Below, one piece after another: positions 62,704 to 64,000 of a stretch of DNA of 64,000 bases. Below the pieces are notes generated by a model. That model was not told where the DNA came from. It saw only the letters and a program-made list of their open reading frames with translations, and did no database searches. How positions within the stretch are numbered: the first letter of the stretch is position 1; each line of letters starts with the position of its first letter. The DNA comes from a gamma proteobacterium symbiont of Stewartia floridana (GTDB lineage Bacteria; Pseudomonadota; Gammaproteobacteria; Chromatiales; Chromatiaceae). The position numbers were made by a program, and so were the translations under genes. The DNA is taken from assembly GCA_003676145.1 (NCBI GenBank), contig NAUB01000017.1, forward strand, positions 62,001-126,000. The letters run 5' to 3'.

Positions 62704-63480
62704 ATGTCAGATAAGAGTAAAGAGATTGTTTTAATTGGAATTGGTGAAATCGGCGGCGTACTCGCCAAGGGTTTCCTGCGCCTGGGATATACCATCCATC
62801 CGGTGACACGTGATATGCGGATGGAAGAGAAGGCTGAACAGCTCCCCAATCCTGCCCTGGTGATCGTTGCAGTGGGTGAAGCCGACCTGCCCGCTGTCCT
62901 GGCCAAGCTGCCTAACACCTGGCGATCCCGTGTCGGTCTGCTGCAAAACGAACTATTGCCCGAAGACTGGCGCGAAACGGACAATCCCACTGTGATCTCC
63001 ATCTGGTTTGAAAAGAAACCCGGTATGGATCCAAAAGTGATCATCCCATCACCTGTATTCGGGCCACAGGCGGCACTGATCGAGGATGCCCTGCAACAGG
63101 TCAACATTCCGAGCAAAGTGTTGGCCGATGAAGCACAACTGCTGTTTGAACTGGTCACCAAAAACCTTTACATCCTGACGACCAATCTTGCCGGACTGAG
63201 AACCGGCGGCAATGTGGCAGAGCTGTGGCAAAACCACCAATCATTTGCCGAGTCGGTAGCCCGGGAAGTCATCCAGCTTCAACAGGTGCTGACAGGACAA
63301 TCCCTGGATGCGGAAGCACTGATCGATGCCATGCTTGAGGCTTTCGATGGCGACCCTCAACACAAATGCATGGGCCGAAGCGCACCGGCACGACTCGAGC
63401 GTGCCCTGGCGCATGCCCGGCAGCATGGATTGACGCTGCCGCAACTGCTCAACCTGGAACAGACCCTGGCAACCGCATAA
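62704..63480 (+). CDS. Rossmann-fold NAD(P)-binding protein of unknown function
   Basis: 258 residues. The N-terminus (VLIGIGEIGGVLAKGFLRLGY) is a clear Rossmann GxGxxG motif, and the C-terminal half is helical like ketopantoate or 6-phosphogluconate reductases. The usual ketopantoate-reductase catalytic Lys/Glu signature is not clear, so the substrate is unknown. It is followed 4 bp later by slpA, so the two are likely cotranscribed. Confidence 0.75.
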   Translation: MSDKSKEIVLIGIGEIGGVLAKGFLRLGYTIHPVTRDMRMEEKAEQLPNPALVIVAVGEADLPAVLAKLPNTWRSRVGLLQNELLPEDWRETDNPTVISIWFEKKPGMDPKVIIPSPVFGPQAALIEDALQQVNIPSKVLADEAQLLFELVTKNLYILTTNLAGLRTGGNVAELWQNHQSFAESVAREVIQLQQVLTGQSLDAEALIDAMLEAFDGDPQHKCMGRSAPARLERALAHARQHGLTLPQLLNLEQTLATA

Positions 63481-63484
63481 ACCG

Positions 63485-63934
63485 ATGAATCAAGCACCCC
63501 TTAGAATCGACCCGGGCCATCGTGTAACCATGCACTTCTCCCTGAGCCTGAGCGACGGTACCGAAGTCCTCTCCACCTACCATGATTCACCACTCGAATT
63601 CACGCTTGGGGATGGCACCATGGTGTCTCTGCTCGAGTATGCCCTGCTTGGTCTGCAGGCGGGTGATGAACAGACTCTGGAGGTCTCCGGCGACGAGGCC
63701 TACGGGGCATGGGATGAAGCCAAACAGCACTGGCTCAACCGTTCCGACTTTCCCCAGGATATGTCGTTGCAGGAGTCCCAGGTCATTGCCTTCACCACAG
63801 CCCAGGGTGAGGAGCTTGCCGGCACGATACTGGAGCTCAATGACGATCAACTGCTGGTGGATTTCAACCACCCCCTGAGTGGCAAGACCTTTCATTACCG
63901 GGTATCCATCATCAGCGTCGAAATGGCGGAATAA
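63485..63934 (+). CDS. fkpB: FKBP-type peptidyl-prolyl isomerase SlpA/FkpB
   Basis: 149 residues with the FKBP start HRVTMHFSLSLSDGTEVLSTYHDSPLEFTLG and the inserted chaperone-like domain (about 70-120), as in SlpA. It folds proline-containing proteins in the cytoplasm. It lies 4 bp upstream of ispH, a conserved gammaproteobacterial pair. Confidence 0.93.
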   Translation: MNQAPLRIDPGHRVTMHFSLSLSDGTEVLSTYHDSPLEFTLGDGTMVSLLEYALLGLQAGDEQTLEVSGDEAYGAWDEAKQHWLNRSDFPQDMSLQESQVIAFTTAQGEELAGTILELNDDQLLVDFNHPLSGKTFHYRVSIISVEMAE

Positions 63935-63938
63935 GACG

Positions 63939-64000
63939 ATGCAACAGATTCTACTCGCCAACCCAAGGGGATTCTGCGCCGGCGTAGACCGGGCGATCGA
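63939..64000 (+). CDS. ispH: IspH (LytB), start only, cut by window edge
   Basis: Twenty codons, MQQILLANPRGFCAGVDRAI, then the window ends. The start is diagnostic of 4-hydroxy-3-methylbut-2-enyl diphosphate reductase, last step of the MEP isoprenoid pathway; the Cys in RGFCAGV is the first iron-sulfur ligand. The ATG follows slpA by 4 bp. Confidence 0.93.
   Translation, partial: MQQILLANPRGFCAGVDRAI

Overview
The window reads as one contiguous piece of a gammaproteobacterial chromosome of moderate GC content. No rRNA, tRNA, CRISPR array, intact insertion sequence or phage is visible. The gene mix is a complete clade II nitrous-oxide reductase cluster, many c-type cytochromes, c-di-GMP proteins, bacteriohemerythrin, DUF302, YceI and an IPTL-CTERM surface protein. 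This fits a facultatively denitrifying bacterium of the Chromatiales/Sedimenticola/Thiodiazotropha type, but that placement is inferred from gene content and no marker here fixes it.

Layout. 1-4891: a damage-inducible mutagenesis cassette (imuA-imuB-dnaE2, minus strand, dnaE2 cut by the window edge) faces away from a LexA-family repressor gene across a 77-bp region holding a large palindrome. 4892-6600: a two-gene putative RiPP unit, a small Cys/His peptide overlapping an MNIO (DUF692) enzyme fused to a partner-like domain. 6934-11175: small exported and membrane proteins, an AraC regulator, a YHS protein, a periplasmic thioredoxin-like protein and a periplasmic MsrA. 11563-25902: the respiratory core. 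The nos cluster runs on the minus strand in the order nosZ, monoheme cytochrome, diheme cytochrome, nosB, nosD, nosG, nosH, nosF, nosL, nosY, small FixH-like protein. A two-gene copper-delivery unit lies upstream (a small exported protein and a fused ZnuA-like/Sco protein), and a separate diheme cytochrome gene faces the tail of the cluster. Four FNR/DNR-type palindromes sit before these transcription units, which suggests one anaerobic regulon.

25960-34680: mostly exported proteins (pentapeptide repeats, MipA-type porin, rhodanese with an EF-hand-like tail, a Gly/Tyr repeat protein, an IPTL-CTERM surface protein and an acidic beta-helix protein) separated by long AT-rich gaps. 35161-48983: signalling and envelope genes (PAS-GGDEF cyclase, MscS, VirK-like, PilZ, a degenerate-GGDEF membrane protein, DUF5666 protein), the argE-argA pair and bacteriohemerythrin. 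49402-54349: a lone GspE/PilB-type ATPase and a divergent lrp/leuA pair. 54392-64000: housekeeping and redox genes (YceI; a pirin-cytochrome b561-WrbA-like operon with a divergent LysR; a fused phosphotransferase-kinase; rimO; slpA; the start of ispH).

The most unusual items are the MNIO/peptide pair, the ZnuA-Sco fusion next to nosZ, the imu/lexA operator, and a short motif recurring exactly at the stop codons of four unrelated genes. All calls come from reading the sequence and family knowledge; no database search was run.
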